A model generated the notes under the pieces. The model searched no databases, was not told where the DNA came from, and worked only from the letters and a program-made list of their open reading frames with translations. Position numbers and translations under genes: made by a program. A stretch of 64,000 nucleotides of DNA from Eutrophocola sp964601805. GTDB lineage: Bacteria; Pseudomonadota; Gammaproteobacteria; Pseudomonadales; Pseudohongiellaceae. Of the stretch, positions 35,730 through 44,894 are shown in pieces. The DNA lies in contig CAZROW010000004.1 in assembly GCA_964601805.1 (NCBI GenBank), positions 6,430 to 70,429 on the forward strand, read 5' to 3'. The number at the start of each line of letters is the position of its first letter. Within the stretch, counting starts at the first letter, position 1.

Positions 35730-36749
35730 ATGAAAAGCGGAAAACCTTTACATACTCTGGTGCTCTTTGCCACGCTGTTTGCCATGTGCGTGGTCATACT
35801 GGGTGCCTGGACACGATTGGAAGATGCCGGCCTGGGCTGTCCGGACTGGCCAGGATGTTATGGCTTTCTGACAGTCCCTGAAACGGCGGAGGAAATCGCC
35901 CAGGCAGAAGCCGCATTCCCGGATGCCCCTTTCGAGGCCCATAAAGCCTGGCCTGAAGTCATACACCGCTATTTTGCCAGTACCCTGGGACTGCTTATTG
36001 TCATCATCAATATCATTGCCTGGAAGCATCGCAAAAAACCGGACCAGCCTTTCAAGCTGCCCCTGTTTCTCCTGGCACTGGTCATAGCGCAAGGTATGTT
36101 CGGGATGTGGACCGTGACCCTGAAGCTCTGGCCGCAGGTGGTTACCACGCACTTGCTGGGGGGCTTCACGACACTCAGCCTGCTATGGTTGCTGGGCTTG
36201 CGGCTCAATAACAGCCCCTGGCAACAGCCCAATATACCGGTACGCCAATGGGTCAACCTGAGACCCCTGGCGATGATTGCCCTGGTGCTGCTTGTTTGCC
36301 AGATTACCCTGGGTGGCTGGACAAGCTCGAATTATGCCGCGCTGGCCTGTCCCGACCTGCCCACCTGCCAGGGACGCTGGCTGCCGCCGATGGACTTTGC
36401 CAACGGCTTCAACGTTGCCCAGGAAATCGGTCCCAACTACCTGGGCGGGCAAATGGACGGTGAAGCCAGGGTGGCAATCCATATGGCTCACCGCATGGGT
36501 GCGATCGTCGTCACCCTGCTGCTGGGCTTTTTGATCTACAAGCTTTACCAGAATGCCGGGGGGATGGAGCTCAAACGCCTGACCCATGTTTTACTGTTTC
36601 TTCTTATAGTCCAGGTGAGCCTGGGCATCAGCAATATCGTGTTTTCACTGCCGCTGTGGGTGGCGGTTGCACATAATGCGGGCGGTGCATTACTATTGCT
36701 CACCCTTGTCACCCTCAACTACCGACTACGCAAAGTCACTGCGTTCTAG
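35730..36749 (+). CDS. ctaA: Haem A synthase (COX15/CtaA)
   Basis: Oxidises the C8 methyl of haem O to make haem A for aa3-type oxidases. Multi-span membrane protein of 339 residues; the haem-ligand histidines appear in helix contexts EVIHRYFAS, VTTHLLGGF, IHMAHRMGA and VAHNAGGA, and the CPDWPGCYG block follows helix 1. It lies between the truncated coxB and ctaB (4-bp gap), with sco1 after, a cytochrome oxidase assembly group. Confidence 0.95.
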   Translation: MKSGKPLHTLVLFATLFAMCVVILGAWTRLEDAGLGCPDWPGCYGFLTVPETAEEIAQAEAAFPDAPFEAHKAWPEVIHRYFASTLGLLIVIINIIAWKHRKKPDQPFKLPLFLLALVIAQGMFGMWTVTLKLWPQVVTTHLLGGFTTLSLLWLLGLRLNNSPWQQPNIPVRQWVNLRPLAMIALVLLVCQITLGGWTSSNYAALACPDLPTCQGRWLPPMDFANGFNVAQEIGPNYLGGQMDGEARVAIHMAHRMGAIVVTLLLGFLIYKLYQNAGGMELKRLTHVLLFLLIVQVSLGISNIVFSLPLWVAVAHNAGGALLLLTLVTLNYRLRKVTAF

Positions 36750-36753
36750 GCCA

Positions 36754-37647
36754 ATGTCCGAATTATCAGTACACAAACAGGCTGCGAAGTCTGCCACCTG
36801 GCGGGATTACTACGAAATGTGTAAACCCCGCGTTGTCATGATGATGATCCTGACATCGCTGGTGGGCATGTTCCTGGCCGTTCCAGGCATGGTGCCGCTG
36901 GATATCCTGGTCTGGGGCAACCTGGGTATTGCGCTGGTGGCCAGTGCAGGCGCCGTGATTAATCACCTGATCGATCACCAGGTCGATACCATCATGCAGC
37001 GCACGATCAAGCGCCCCATTCCGCAGGGCAAAGTCAGCCCCGTCCAGGCCCTGATGTTTGCCCTGGCCATTTGCGTCCTGGGCATGGCTATCCTGATTTT
37101 CATGGTCAACCCGCTGTGTGCCTGGCTTACCCTGGGCTCTTTCATTGGTTATGCCATTATCTACACCGGTTTTCTGAAAAGGGCCACGCCGCAAAACATC
37201 GTCATCGGCGGCCTGTCTGGTGCCATGCCTCCCTTGCTGGGCTGGTCGGCTGTTTCCGGCACCGTGGACCCCAATGGCCTGCTCCTGGTGCTGATTATTT
37301 TTGCCTGGACGCCGCCGCATTTCTGGCCACTGGCAATTCACCGCAAGAGTGACTATGCCAAGACCGATATTCCCATGTTGCCGGTTACCCATGGCGATCC
37401 GCTAACCAAGCTGCATACGCTGCTTTACACCATCATCATGTTCCTGGTGACCATCCTGCCTTACCTGACAGGTATGAGCGGCATGTTCTACCTGGGTTCT
37501 GCAGTCCTGCTGGGCGGCGGCTTCCTGTATTATTCCCTGCAGCTGATGTTCACTGATCGTCCCCGAGCGGCACTGACCACGTTCCGTTATTCCATCTTCT
37601 ATCTCATCGCATTGTTTATTGCGCTGTTGATCGACCACTACCTTTGA
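36754..37647 (+). CDS. ctaB: Protohaem IX farnesyltransferase (haem O synthase)
   Basis: UbiA-family prenyltransferase that converts haem B to haem O. 298 residues from ATG 36754; the longer frame from 36667 overlaps ctaA and is rejected. Features: CKPRVVMMMILTSLVGMF near residue 24, the Asp-rich NHLIDHQVDTIMQRT, RPIPQG, and YAKTDIPMLPV, with about nine membrane spans. Also called cyoE. It acts just before ctaA in the haem A pathway. Confidence 0.95.
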   Translation: MSELSVHKQAAKSATWRDYYEMCKPRVVMMMILTSLVGMFLAVPGMVPLDILVWGNLGIALVASAGAVINHLIDHQVDTIMQRTIKRPIPQGKVSPVQALMFALAICVLGMAILIFMVNPLCAWLTLGSFIGYAIIYTGFLKRATPQNIVIGGLSGAMPPLLGWSAVSGTVDPNGLLLVLIIFAWTPPHFWPLAIHRKSDYAKTDIPMLPVTHGDPLTKLHTLLYTIIMFLVTILPYLTGMSGMFYLGSAVLLGGGFLYYSLQLMFTDRPRAALTTFRYSIFYLIALFIALLIDHYL

Positions 37648-37685
37648 ATCCTTGCCGGTAAATGTGCCGGCCACTGTTTCCTGCC

Positions 37686-38330
37686 ATGGAAAAGTCCACG
37701 TTGAAAACAATCCTCATCTCGCTTGTCGGCGTTTCTGTATTGCTGGGTGCCGGCCTGGTAACCCTTTATTTGCAGGCAACTTCGGTCACCGCGGAATCGC
37801 TGCGCAATGACGGCTTTTTTGTCTATGACGCCCCGATTGAGCTCAATGATTTCAGCCTGGAAGATGAAGATGGCGAGGTATTCAACAATGAAAATTTACA
37901 GGGGCAGTGGACCCTGGTGTTTTTCGGTTACACGTTCTGCCCGGATATCTGCCCCCTGACCCTGGCCAGTGTCAGGCAGTTTTATGGCCTGCTTGAGGAA
38001 AACGGAGAGTCCGAAGATGTCCAGGTGCTCATGATAAGCGTTGATCCGGAACGCGATACCCGGGAAGTACTGGCCAACTACGTCCACTATTTCAATCCGG
38101 AGTTCATGGGTGCAAGAGGTGACTACACCGAGGTGTACACGCTTGCCCGACAGATGAATGTCACTTTCAATTACGTGGCCATGGATGAGGAAAATTACCT
38201 GGTCAACCACAACGGGGAAGTCATGTTGCTGGATCCCCAGGGTAATAATGTCGGCTTCTTCAAGGCACCGTACAAACCTGATTTCATGCGCGAGAACTTC
38301 CTCGCGGTCAAACGCTACCTGTCCAGGTAA
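37686..38330 (+). CDS. sco1: SCO1/SenC copper chaperone
   Basis: Membrane-anchored thioredoxin-like protein that delivers copper to the CuA site of oxidase subunit II. The 214 residues show an anchor (about 8-28), the copper-binding C85-P-D-I-C89 in TFCPDICPLTL, and the third ligand H175 (LVNHNG). Start ATG 37686 gives the standard N-terminus; a longer frame opens at 37662. The odd point is that the nearby coxB has lost the CuA domain it would metallate, so its target must be elsewhere. Confidence 0.93.
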   Translation: MEKSTLKTILISLVGVSVLLGAGLVTLYLQATSVTAESLRNDGFFVYDAPIELNDFSLEDEDGEVFNNENLQGQWTLVFFGYTFCPDICPLTLASVRQFYGLLEENGESEDVQVLMISVDPERDTREVLANYVHYFNPEFMGARGDYTEVYTLARQMNVTFNYVAMDEENYLVNHNGEVMLLDPQGNNVGFFKAPYKPDFMRENFLAVKRYLSR

Positions 38331-38337
38331 GCTTTTC

Positions 38338-39126
38338 TCAGGCCCGTTCGCCAGGTCCTGACAGTCGGCCAATCACAAATAGCAGGCTGGCCATCACCAC
38401 TATGCTGGGACCGGTGGGCGTATCCCAGAACCACGATGAGGCAATGCCTCCACAGACAGCGAGACAGCCAACAGCACTGGCGATCAGGGCCATGGCTTCG
38501 GGCGTCCTGGCAAAGGTGCGGGCGCAGGCGGGCGGAATAATCAGCAGGGAAGTGATCAGCAGTATGCCCACCACTTTCATGGACACGGCGACAATCAGTG
38601 CAATCAACAGCATGAGCAGCAGGCGCATTGCTTTCGTATTGATGCCTTCCACCTGGGCCAGCTCTTCATGCAATGTCATGGCAAGCAGTTTGTTCCAGTT
38701 CTGGAACAACAGGACCATAACGATAAAGGTGGCTATGCCGATCCAGGCCAGGTTCAGTGTTGAGACTGTCAACAGGTCACCAAACAGGTAGGACAACAGG
38801 TTAACCTGGTTGTCGGTGAAGCTGATGATGACCAGGCCCAGGGCCAGCGAGCTGTGGGCCAGGATGCCCAGGATGGTGTCAGTGGACAGGCCGCGACGGT
38901 TATCCATCAAGACCAGCACGACAGCCAGTACCGTGCAGGCCATGATCACCGCCAGCTCCAGGTTGATCTCCAGGAGCAGGCCAAGCGCGATGCCGAACAG
39001 GGCGGAGTGGGCAAGGGTGTCACCAAAATAAGACATCCGGCGCCATACGACAAAGCATCCCAGTGGACCAGCTATGGCGGCAACCATGAGTCCGGCCAGT
39101 AATGCATTGAGAATAAAGCCAAGCAT
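38338..39126 (-). CDS. znuB: Zinc ABC transporter permease ZnuB
   Basis: Inner-membrane permease of the ABC-3 family, 262 residues and about eight hydrophobic spans, with the conserved block YFGDTLAHSALFGIALG near residues 33-49 and VVGILLITSLLIIPPA. It follows znuC by 11 bp on the minus strand. The stop lies 7 bp from the convergent sco1 stop. Zinc is favoured over manganese by the znuC partner and the znuA gene across the divergent spacer. Confidence 0.92.
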   Translation of the reverse strand: MLGFILNALLAGLMVAAIAGPLGCFVVWRRMSYFGDTLAHSALFGIALGLLLEINLELAVIMACTVLAVVLVLMDNRRGLSTDTILGILAHSSLALGLVIISFTDNQVNLLSYLFGDLLTVSTLNLAWIGIATFIVMVLLFQNWNKLLAMTLHEELAQVEGINTKAMRLLLMLLIALIVAVSMKVVGILLITSLLIIPPACARTFARTPEAMALIASAVGCLAVCGGIASSWFWDTPTGPSIVVMASLLFVIGRLSGPGERA

Positions 39127-39137
39127 GCTGTCAGACC

Positions 39138-39920
39138 CTAGTGATGATGACCGCTACCGGATGGTTTGTCAGCATCATCGCTGCTGATAACTTCTCCGGC
39201 CAGGTCATGACTGTGGTTGTGGTGATGGGTATACACGGCCAGAGTCTCCGCATCTTTTTTGCCAAACAGTTCCAGGTAGGCGGGGTCATTGCTGACCTGT
39301 TCGGGATGGCCATGGCAACAGACATGCTGGTTCAGGCAAATAACTTCGTCAGTAGCCGACATGACCAGGTGCAGGTCATGTGAGACGAGCAGTATGCCGC
39401 AACCGTGGCGATCGCGAATATCGGCAATAAGGCGGTAAAGCTCGGCCTGGCCATTCACATCGACACCTTGTGCCGGCTCATCCAGCACGAGCAACTGCGG
39501 GTCCTGGATCAGGGCCCGGGCCAGCAGGACGCGCTGCAATTCACCCCCCGAAAGGCTATGTAACTGGCTGTTTTTCAGGGAACCGGCACCAACTTCATCC
39601 AGGGCGCTGTCAATTCGCTCAGGACGGGCATTGGCCGCGAGGTTCAGGAACTTGTTAACGGAGACCGGCATGCTCTGGTCTACATGCAAACGCTGCGGCA
39701 TGTAGCCTACGCGAATGCCCTTTCGTCGCTCGATACTGCCCGCGGTTGGCCTGGCCAGGCCCAGCACAATTTTGACCAGGGAGGTTTTGCCGGCCCCGTT
39801 GGGACCAATCAGCGTGACAATCTGGCGCTCGTTAATATCCAGGGAAATGTTTTGTAACACCTGGCGTTGGTCATACTGTAGGGAAATTGCCCGTGCGCTG
39901 AGTAAGGTATTGCTGTTCAC
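39138..39920 (-). CDS. znuC: Zinc ABC transporter ATPase ZnuC
   Basis: ATPase of the zinc importer, 260 residues. Walker A GPNGAGKTS near residue 39, signature LSGGELQRVLLARAL and Walker B LLVLDEPAQGVD are intact. The C-terminus is unusually rich in histidine (THHHNHSHD, then a terminal GHHH), which may bind zinc or sense it. It is first in the znuC-znuB operon and divergent from znuA. Confidence 0.94.
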   Translation of the reverse strand: MNSNTLLSARAISLQYDQRQVLQNISLDINERQIVTLIGPNGAGKTSLVKIVLGLARPTAGSIERRKGIRVGYMPQRLHVDQSMPVSVNKFLNLAANARPERIDSALDEVGAGSLKNSQLHSLSGGELQRVLLARALIQDPQLLVLDEPAQGVDVNGQAELYRLIADIRDRHGCGILLVSHDLHLVMSATDEVICLNQHVCCHGHPEQVSNDPAYLELFGKKDAETLAVYTHHHNHSHDLAGEVISSDDADKPSGSGHHH

Positions 39921-40026
39921 TGAAATCAGGCCAGGTTTTAAATGACACGAAAAAGGATGGCTGCACAGGAGAAAGCGTTCTTGTTTTCCGGGTTGGTCAT
40001 GCGGGTCCTGTGGAATTCATGGCGTG

Positions 40027-40036
40027 TGATATATCA
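40027..40036. promoter_or_regulatory. Possible Zur-type operator in the znuC/znuA divergent spacer
   Basis: TGATATATCA is a perfect 10-bp palindrome with further partial symmetry, placed 107 bp before znuC and 63 bp before znuA. The position and A/T-rich inverted form fit a zinc-uptake repressor site, but the match to the longer Zur consensus is incomplete. Confidence 0.35.
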
Positions 40037-40098
40037 TAGCACCTTTTCCCGGCAGGCTCAGGCCTGCCAGCGGGAACAACCCAGGTCACCACTGTTTT

Positions 40099-40959
40099 AT
40101 GCGCCGGATTTTCCGTTTATTTATTTGTCTCTGCAGCCTGGCAGCAAGCCCGGGGCAGGCGATGGCACAACCCGAGGTTGTGGCCAGTATCAAGCCGTTG
40201 CAATTGATCGCCATGGCTGTCACTGAGGGCGTGTCCGAGCCCGCACTGGTATTGGATGCATCCCAGGACCCCCATCACCCGTCCCTGCGCCCCTCCCAGC
40301 GGCGCGCCATGGATCGTGCCGATATATTCCTGTGGACCGGGCCGCAACTGGAAACCGGGCTGGAAAATGTCACCGCCATTTTGTCTGCGGACGTGTTGAC
40401 GGCAATACAGGTTGAAGGCCTGGTCCTTTATCCCTGGGGGGACTCCATTGATCCGCACGTGTGGCTGGATTCGCGCAATGCTGTGCTGATCGCCGAGGAA
40501 CTTGTGAACAGGCTGACGGCTATCGATGCAGCCAACGCCGGGATTTACGCGGCAAACCTGGCCAGTTTCAGGGACGACATGCAGGCGCTGGTTCCTTTTA
40601 TTGCTGATGTTCTGGATTCAGAGGAATTTCCGCCATTTGCGGTCTACCATGATGGTTACCAGTACTTTGAAAAACAGTTCGGCTTGAGCCATGTGACCAG
40701 CTTTATCAGTAACGAGGAAGTCCAGCCGGGAATCCGGCAGGTTCTGGCCATCAAAAAACAGCTGGAAGACAACGCGGTAAACTGCATCGTGGTCGGACCT
40801 TCCCAGAACACAGTGTTTCTGGATAACCAGGTTGGTCGCCCCAACATGCGTTATGTCATGATAGATGTCCTGGCCAGCCAGACACCACTGGTCGCAAATG
40901 GCTACAGGCAGTTCATGGGTGAGCTGGCAGAAAAACTGGCGGGCTGCCGCCAGCCCTGA
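40099..40959 (+). CDS. znuA: Zinc ABC transporter substrate-binding protein ZnuA
   Basis: Periplasmic zinc-binding protein, 286 residues, with a signal peptide ending near residue 23 (AMA). Likely metal ligands are the His pair in DPHHPSL, the His in IDPHVWLD and the His in FAVYHDGYQYF. The long His/Asp-rich loop that many ZnuA proteins carry after the first ligand is missing, whereas ZnuC has a histidine tail. It is divergent from znuCB and probably co-regulated with it. Confidence 0.9.
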   Translation: MRRIFRLFICLCSLAASPGQAMAQPEVVASIKPLQLIAMAVTEGVSEPALVLDASQDPHHPSLRPSQRRAMDRADIFLWTGPQLETGLENVTAILSADVLTAIQVEGLVLYPWGDSIDPHVWLDSRNAVLIAEELVNRLTAIDAANAGIYAANLASFRDDMQALVPFIADVLDSEEFPPFAVYHDGYQYFEKQFGLSHVTSFISNEEVQPGIRQVLAIKKQLEDNAVNCIVVGPSQNTVFLDNQVGRPNMRYVMIDVLASQTPLVANGYRQFMGELAEKLAGCRQP

Positions 40960-41013
40960 CCAGGCGCGTCGATAACGGTAAAGCAACACTTAAAAGCATA
41001 CAGAAAAGGCAAC

Positions 41014-43758
41014 ATGGCAAAACAATCCCCCCTAGTCCTGGTCGACGGCTCCTCCTATCTCTTCAGGGCCTTTCATGCACTGCCGCCACTGACTTCCAGT
41101 AAAGGCCAGCCAACCGGTGCAGTGAAAGGCGTGATCAACATGATCAGGAGCCTGATCAAGGCCTACCCTGACAGCTACGTGGCGGTGATCTTTGACGCCA
41201 AGGGCAAGACATTTCGCAACGACATGTATGCCGAGTACAAGGCCAACCGCCCGCCAATGCCTGATGACCTGCGCAGCCAGATCGAACCCATCCACCAGAT
41301 CATCAAGGCCATGGGCCTACCACTACTTGCGATAGAAGGCGTAGAGGCCGATGACGTGATTGGCACACTGGCAGAACAGGCATGGCAGCAGAAGATGCCC
41401 ACCCTGATCTCCACCGGTGACAAGGACATGGCCCAGCTGGTGAATGAACATGTCACGCTGCTCAACACCATGACCAATGAAACCCTGGATAGTGAGGGTG
41501 TGGAAAACAAGTTCGGTTTACCGCCTTCCCTGATCATTGATTACCTGGCCTTGATGGGCGACAAGTCCGACAACATTCCGGGTGTGCCGGGCGTCGGTCC
41601 CAAGACGGCCGTGAAGTGGCTGCAGGAATACGGGTCACTGGAATCCCTGGTGGAAAATGCCGACAAGATAAAAGGCAAAATCGGCGAGAAGCTGCGCGAC
41701 AACCTGGAACAGGCAAAGCTGTCAAAAGAGCTGGCGACCATCAAGCTGGATGTAGAGCTGGAGTTTGGCCCGAAGGATCTGGTTCACGAGGAGCCTGATA
41801 AACCTGAACTGCTGGCCCTGTACAAGCACCTGGAGTTTCGTACCTGGATCAAGGAACTGGAAAGTGAAGGTGTCGAGGCCGCAGAGATCGAGGGACTGGA
41901 AACCGAGAGTGCAGCTGTCGAGGGTGAGGTGGTTTTTGAGGAGCCGGAGAGCACCGACTACCAGGTTATCGAGGATGCCGGCGCCCTGGAAAAACTGCTC
42001 GCCGAAGCTACAGCCACAGGCCGGCTGGCCCTGAGTGTTGAAGCCGAAGGAGAGCATTACAAGACTGCCAGAATCATTGGCCTGTCACTTTGCTGTGAGG
42101 CAGGCAAGGCCAGTTATCTGCCACTGGCCCACTCGGGACTGGAAAATGGTGGGCAGCTTGAGATGGACAAGGCGCTGGCACTGCTCAAGCCGGTGCTGAA
42201 AGACAAGCATGTGTTCAAGATTGGCCATGACCTGAAACGGATTTCCCATGTCCTGTCCAATTACGACATCGAGCTCAAGGGCCGGCGCTTTGACACGATG
42301 CTGCAGTCCTATGTGCTCAACTCAGTAGCACACAAACATACCTTTGACCGGGTGGTTTCCCATTACCTGGAGCATGACAAGGCCACGCTGGAAGAAATGC
42401 TCGGCAAGGGGCGTTCGAAAATCACCTTTGCTGAACTGGCCCTGGAAAAAGCGGGTAACTGGTCGGCCGAAAATGCCGATTTCTGTTTTCGCCTCCACCA
42501 GGTGCTTGGCAGCAAGCTGAATGCCACCGGCCAGCTTGCCGATGTCTACCGGTATTACGAAATTGCCCTGATGCCGGTGCTGACCAGAATGGAGGACAGC
42601 GGGGTCAGCCTGGATGTGAAAGCACTGGGCAAACAAAGTGAGCAAATTGCCAAACGCCTGGAAAGCCTGGAAAAGAAAGCCTTTGAACTGGCCGGCGAAG
42701 AGTTCAACCTGGGTTCGCCGAAACAGCTCCAGCAGATTTTTTATGAAAAGCTGGATTACCCGGTGATCAGCAAGACGGCCAAGGGTCAGCCATCGACGGC
42801 GGAAGCGGTCTTGCAGGAGCTGGCCCAGGATTTTCCGTTGCCTGAAGTAATCCTGGAGCATCGTGGGCTCAGCAAGCTCAAGTCCACCTATACAGACCGC
42901 CTGCCGCAGGACATCAACCCTGAAACCGGGCGCATCCATAGCAGCTTTCAACAGGCCGTTGCGGCAACCGGCAGGCTTTCCTCAACCGAGCCCAACCTGC
43001 AGAATATTCCCATCAGGACCGAGGAAGGGCGCAAGATTCGACAGGCCTTTATCGCCGGCAAGGGCAAGACGCTCATGGCTGCCGACTATTCCCAGGTCGA
43101 GCTGCGCATCATGGCCCACCTGTCAGGCGACGAGGGATTGCGAAAGGCGTTTACCGAAGGCCTTGATGTTCACCAGGCAACGGCCAGCGAAATATTCTCG
43201 GTTGACCTGGACAAGGTAAAGCCGGAACAGCGCCGTGGAGCCAAGGCCATTAACTTTGGCCTGATTTATGGCATGTCGGCTTTCGGCCTGGCCAAACAGC
43301 TGGGTATTGGCCGCGTTGAGGCACAGGAATATGTGGAGCGTTATTTCCAGCGCTATCCCGGTGTACGCAAGTACATGGATGACACCCGCATGCTGGCCAA
43401 TGAACAGGGCTACGTGGAAACGGTATTCGGCAGGCGCCTGTACCTGCCGGATATCAAGGCAAGTAACGGCATGCTGAGAAAAGCGGCCGAAAGAACGGCC
43501 ATCAATGCGCCCATGCAGGGCACGGCTGCCGACATTATCAAGCAGGCCATGGTGGATATTGACCATTGGCTGGGCGTGGCGGGCCTGGATGCCAGGATGA
43601 TTATGCAGGTACACGACGAACTGGTTTTTGAGGTGGCTACCGATGACCTGGATCTGCTGTCTGAGGGGGTCAGGTTCCGGATGGTCTCGGCCGCTTCCCT
43701 GGATGTTCCCCTGGTCGTGGACATCGGTTCCGGCCCTGACTGGAACACCGCGCACTAG
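41014..43758 (+). CDS. polA: DNA polymerase I
   Basis: Repair and Okazaki-fragment polymerase, 914 residues. The 5' nuclease domain (1-290) is intact (EADDVIGTLA, STGDKDMAQLV, MGDKSDNIPGVPGVGPK), as is the polymerase domain (about 530-914: DYSQVELRIMAHL, RRGAKAINFGLIYGMS, MQVHDELVFEV). The 3'-5' exonuclease domain is present but lacks most metal ligands: the FDTET aspartate is S341 (only E343 remains), the LKYD aspartate is I410, and the YxxxD motif is W483...N487. I infer that proofreading is lost. A weak hairpin terminator lies 225 bp downstream. Confidence 0.97.
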   Translation: MAKQSPLVLVDGSSYLFRAFHALPPLTSSKGQPTGAVKGVINMIRSLIKAYPDSYVAVIFDAKGKTFRNDMYAEYKANRPPMPDDLRSQIEPIHQIIKAMGLPLLAIEGVEADDVIGTLAEQAWQQKMPTLISTGDKDMAQLVNEHVTLLNTMTNETLDSEGVENKFGLPPSLIIDYLALMGDKSDNIPGVPGVGPKTAVKWLQEYGSLESLVENADKIKGKIGEKLRDNLEQAKLSKELATIKLDVELEFGPKDLVHEEPDKPELLALYKHLEFRTWIKELESEGVEAAEIEGLETESAAVEGEVVFEEPESTDYQVIEDAGALEKLLAEATATGRLALSVEAEGEHYKTARIIGLSLCCEAGKASYLPLAHSGLENGGQLEMDKALALLKPVLKDKHVFKIGHDLKRISHVLSNYDIELKGRRFDTMLQSYVLNSVAHKHTFDRVVSHYLEHDKATLEEMLGKGRSKITFAELALEKAGNWSAENADFCFRLHQVLGSKLNATGQLADVYRYYEIALMPVLTRMEDSGVSLDVKALGKQSEQIAKRLESLEKKAFELAGEEFNLGSPKQLQQIFYEKLDYPVISKTAKGQPSTAEAVLQELAQDFPLPEVILEHRGLSKLKSTYTDRLPQDINPETGRIHSSFQQAVAATGRLSSTEPNLQNIPIRTEEGRKIRQAFIAGKGKTLMAADYSQVELRIMAHLSGDEGLRKAFTEGLDVHQATASEIFSVDLDKVKPEQRRGAKAINFGLIYGMSAFGLAKQLGIGRVEAQEYVERYFQRYPGVRKYMDDTRMLANEQGYVETVFGRRLYLPDIKASNGMLRKAAERTAINAPMQGTAADIIKQAMVDIDHWLGVAGLDARMIMQVHDELVFEVATDDLDLLSEGVRFRMVSAASLDVPLVVDIGSGPDWNTAH

Positions 43759-43983
43759 TGGGCTTTGAGCTGAATGCTCTGGCTGTGCTTCTTGGCCACC
43801 GAACTTCTCGCATGGCCGGTTTTGGCTGTGTCATTGCCCAAACAGGGATTTTTTTCAGGAAAATATAAATTTTTTGAACTTCTGTTCAGAGATCGGGTCA
43901 GATTATTACAGCAGGGTGGTTTTCTCCCCGATTTTTCCAGCCTGCTGTTGAAGATATATCTCCTGGTTAATTAGGAGCGCGTT

Positions 43984-44025
43984 GGGCCCTAACTGTTTTC
44001 TCCTACAGTTAGGGCCCGCTTTCTT
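43984..44025 (+). terminator. Strong hairpin between polA and engB (terminator; possible small-RNA end)
   Basis: A perfect 13-bp inverted repeat (43984-43996 with 44005-44017; GGGCCCTAACTGT and its complement) encloses an 8-base loop and is followed by the pyrimidine-rich GCTTTCTTT. The T-tract is interrupted, so termination may be moderate. The 290-bp polA-engB spacer is where Spot 42 (enterics, Vibrio) and ErsA (Pseudomonas) small RNAs are encoded, so this hairpin could be the 3' end of such an RNA. I see no primary-sequence match to either. Confidence 0.6.
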
Positions 44026-44048
44026 TCAGGGCCTGCAAAACGGTAATT

Positions 44049-44696
44049 TCAGCCCTTTTCCTCATCCACCTCATCGGCCGGGGCGCTCAGCCACGATTGC
44101 AGCCTGCCCTTGAGTTCCCCGACACCATCATGTTTCAGCGCTGAAAAAAGCTGTATGGAGATAAGCTCGCCGTACTCGGCAAGGTCGCGCCGGGTTTCCA
44201 GCAGTACCTTTTTACGGGCCCCTGATTTGAGCTTGTCGCACTTGGTTAGCAGGATATGTACCGGCATCATGGCCTGCGCGCACCACCGGATCATCTGCAG
44301 GTCGAACTCTTTCAACGGATGACGGCAGTCCATCAGCAGCACCAGCCCGCGCAGGGAGCGGCGCTCCCTCAGGTAGGTTTCCAGCTGCTTTTCCCACTTG
44401 GCCTTCACTTTCGGGGGCACCTTGGCATAGCCAAAACCGGGCAAATCCACCAGGAACTTCCTGTCGGCCACCTGGAAAAAGTTCAGCAACTGGGTGCGGC
44501 CGGGGGTCTTGCTGGTGCGGGCCAGCTTGGGCTGGCCGGTCAGCGAATTGATGGCGCTGGACTTGCCTGCATTGGAGCGGCCGACAAAGGCAACTTCGTT
44601 GGCATCATCCGGCGGGCACTGGGAAACGGTTTCAGCACTCTGCAGGAAGTGCGTGCCTGAAAAATTGAGTCTGTCTGCCTGGCTGTCGACCTTCAT
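44049..44696 (-). CDS. engB: Ribosome biogenesis GTPase EngB (YihA/YsxC)
   Basis: Essential GTPase needed for 50S subunit assembly, 215 residues from ATG 44696; the in-frame extension to 44768 is not family-like. G1 is GRSNAGKSS near residue 41, G3 DLPGFGYAKV, G4 TKCDKL, and the SKTPGRTQLLNFF switch block is present. It is convergent with polA, the standard arrangement in gammaproteobacteria. Confidence 0.95.
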   Translation of the reverse strand: MKVDSQADRLNFSGTHFLQSAETVSQCPPDDANEVAFVGRSNAGKSSAINSLTGQPKLARTSKTPGRTQLLNFFQVADRKFLVDLPGFGYAKVPPKVKAKWEKQLETYLRERRSLRGLVLLMDCRHPLKEFDLQMIRWCAQAMMPVHILLTKCDKLKSGARKKVLLETRRDLAEYGELISIQLFSALKHDGVGELKGRLQSWLSAPADEVDEEKG

Positions 44697-44705
44697 AATC
44701 GGGCT

Positions 44706-44735
44706 TTGTACTTGGGAATCGGAGAAGGGTATAAT
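44706..44735 (+). promoter_or_regulatory. Candidate promoter of the cytochrome c4 gene
   Basis: TTGTAC (44706-44711), an 18-base spacer and a perfect TATAAT (44730-44735) lie in the engB-cytochrome c4 divergent spacer. It would give a leader of about 150 bases. The -35 is poor, so confidence is low. Confidence 0.35.
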
Positions 44736-44894
44736 CGCGCGGTTCAACGGCCGGGGATTGTATAGCACTATCCTGACTGCAGCCAGACTATCTGCAGGCA
44801 GTGTCAGTTTTCACCGCCTTGCGGCGAATCAGGAACTCCGGCCAGCCCAGTTATCACGACAAACAAATAGCCATCAGGAAGACAGAATCAGCGC

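Noticed and set aside
43774..43974. 66-codon ORF between polA and engB (MLWLCFLATELLAW...)
   Set aside because: Hydrophobic but without a ribosome site or recognisable family, and it overlaps the structured region proposed as a small RNA.
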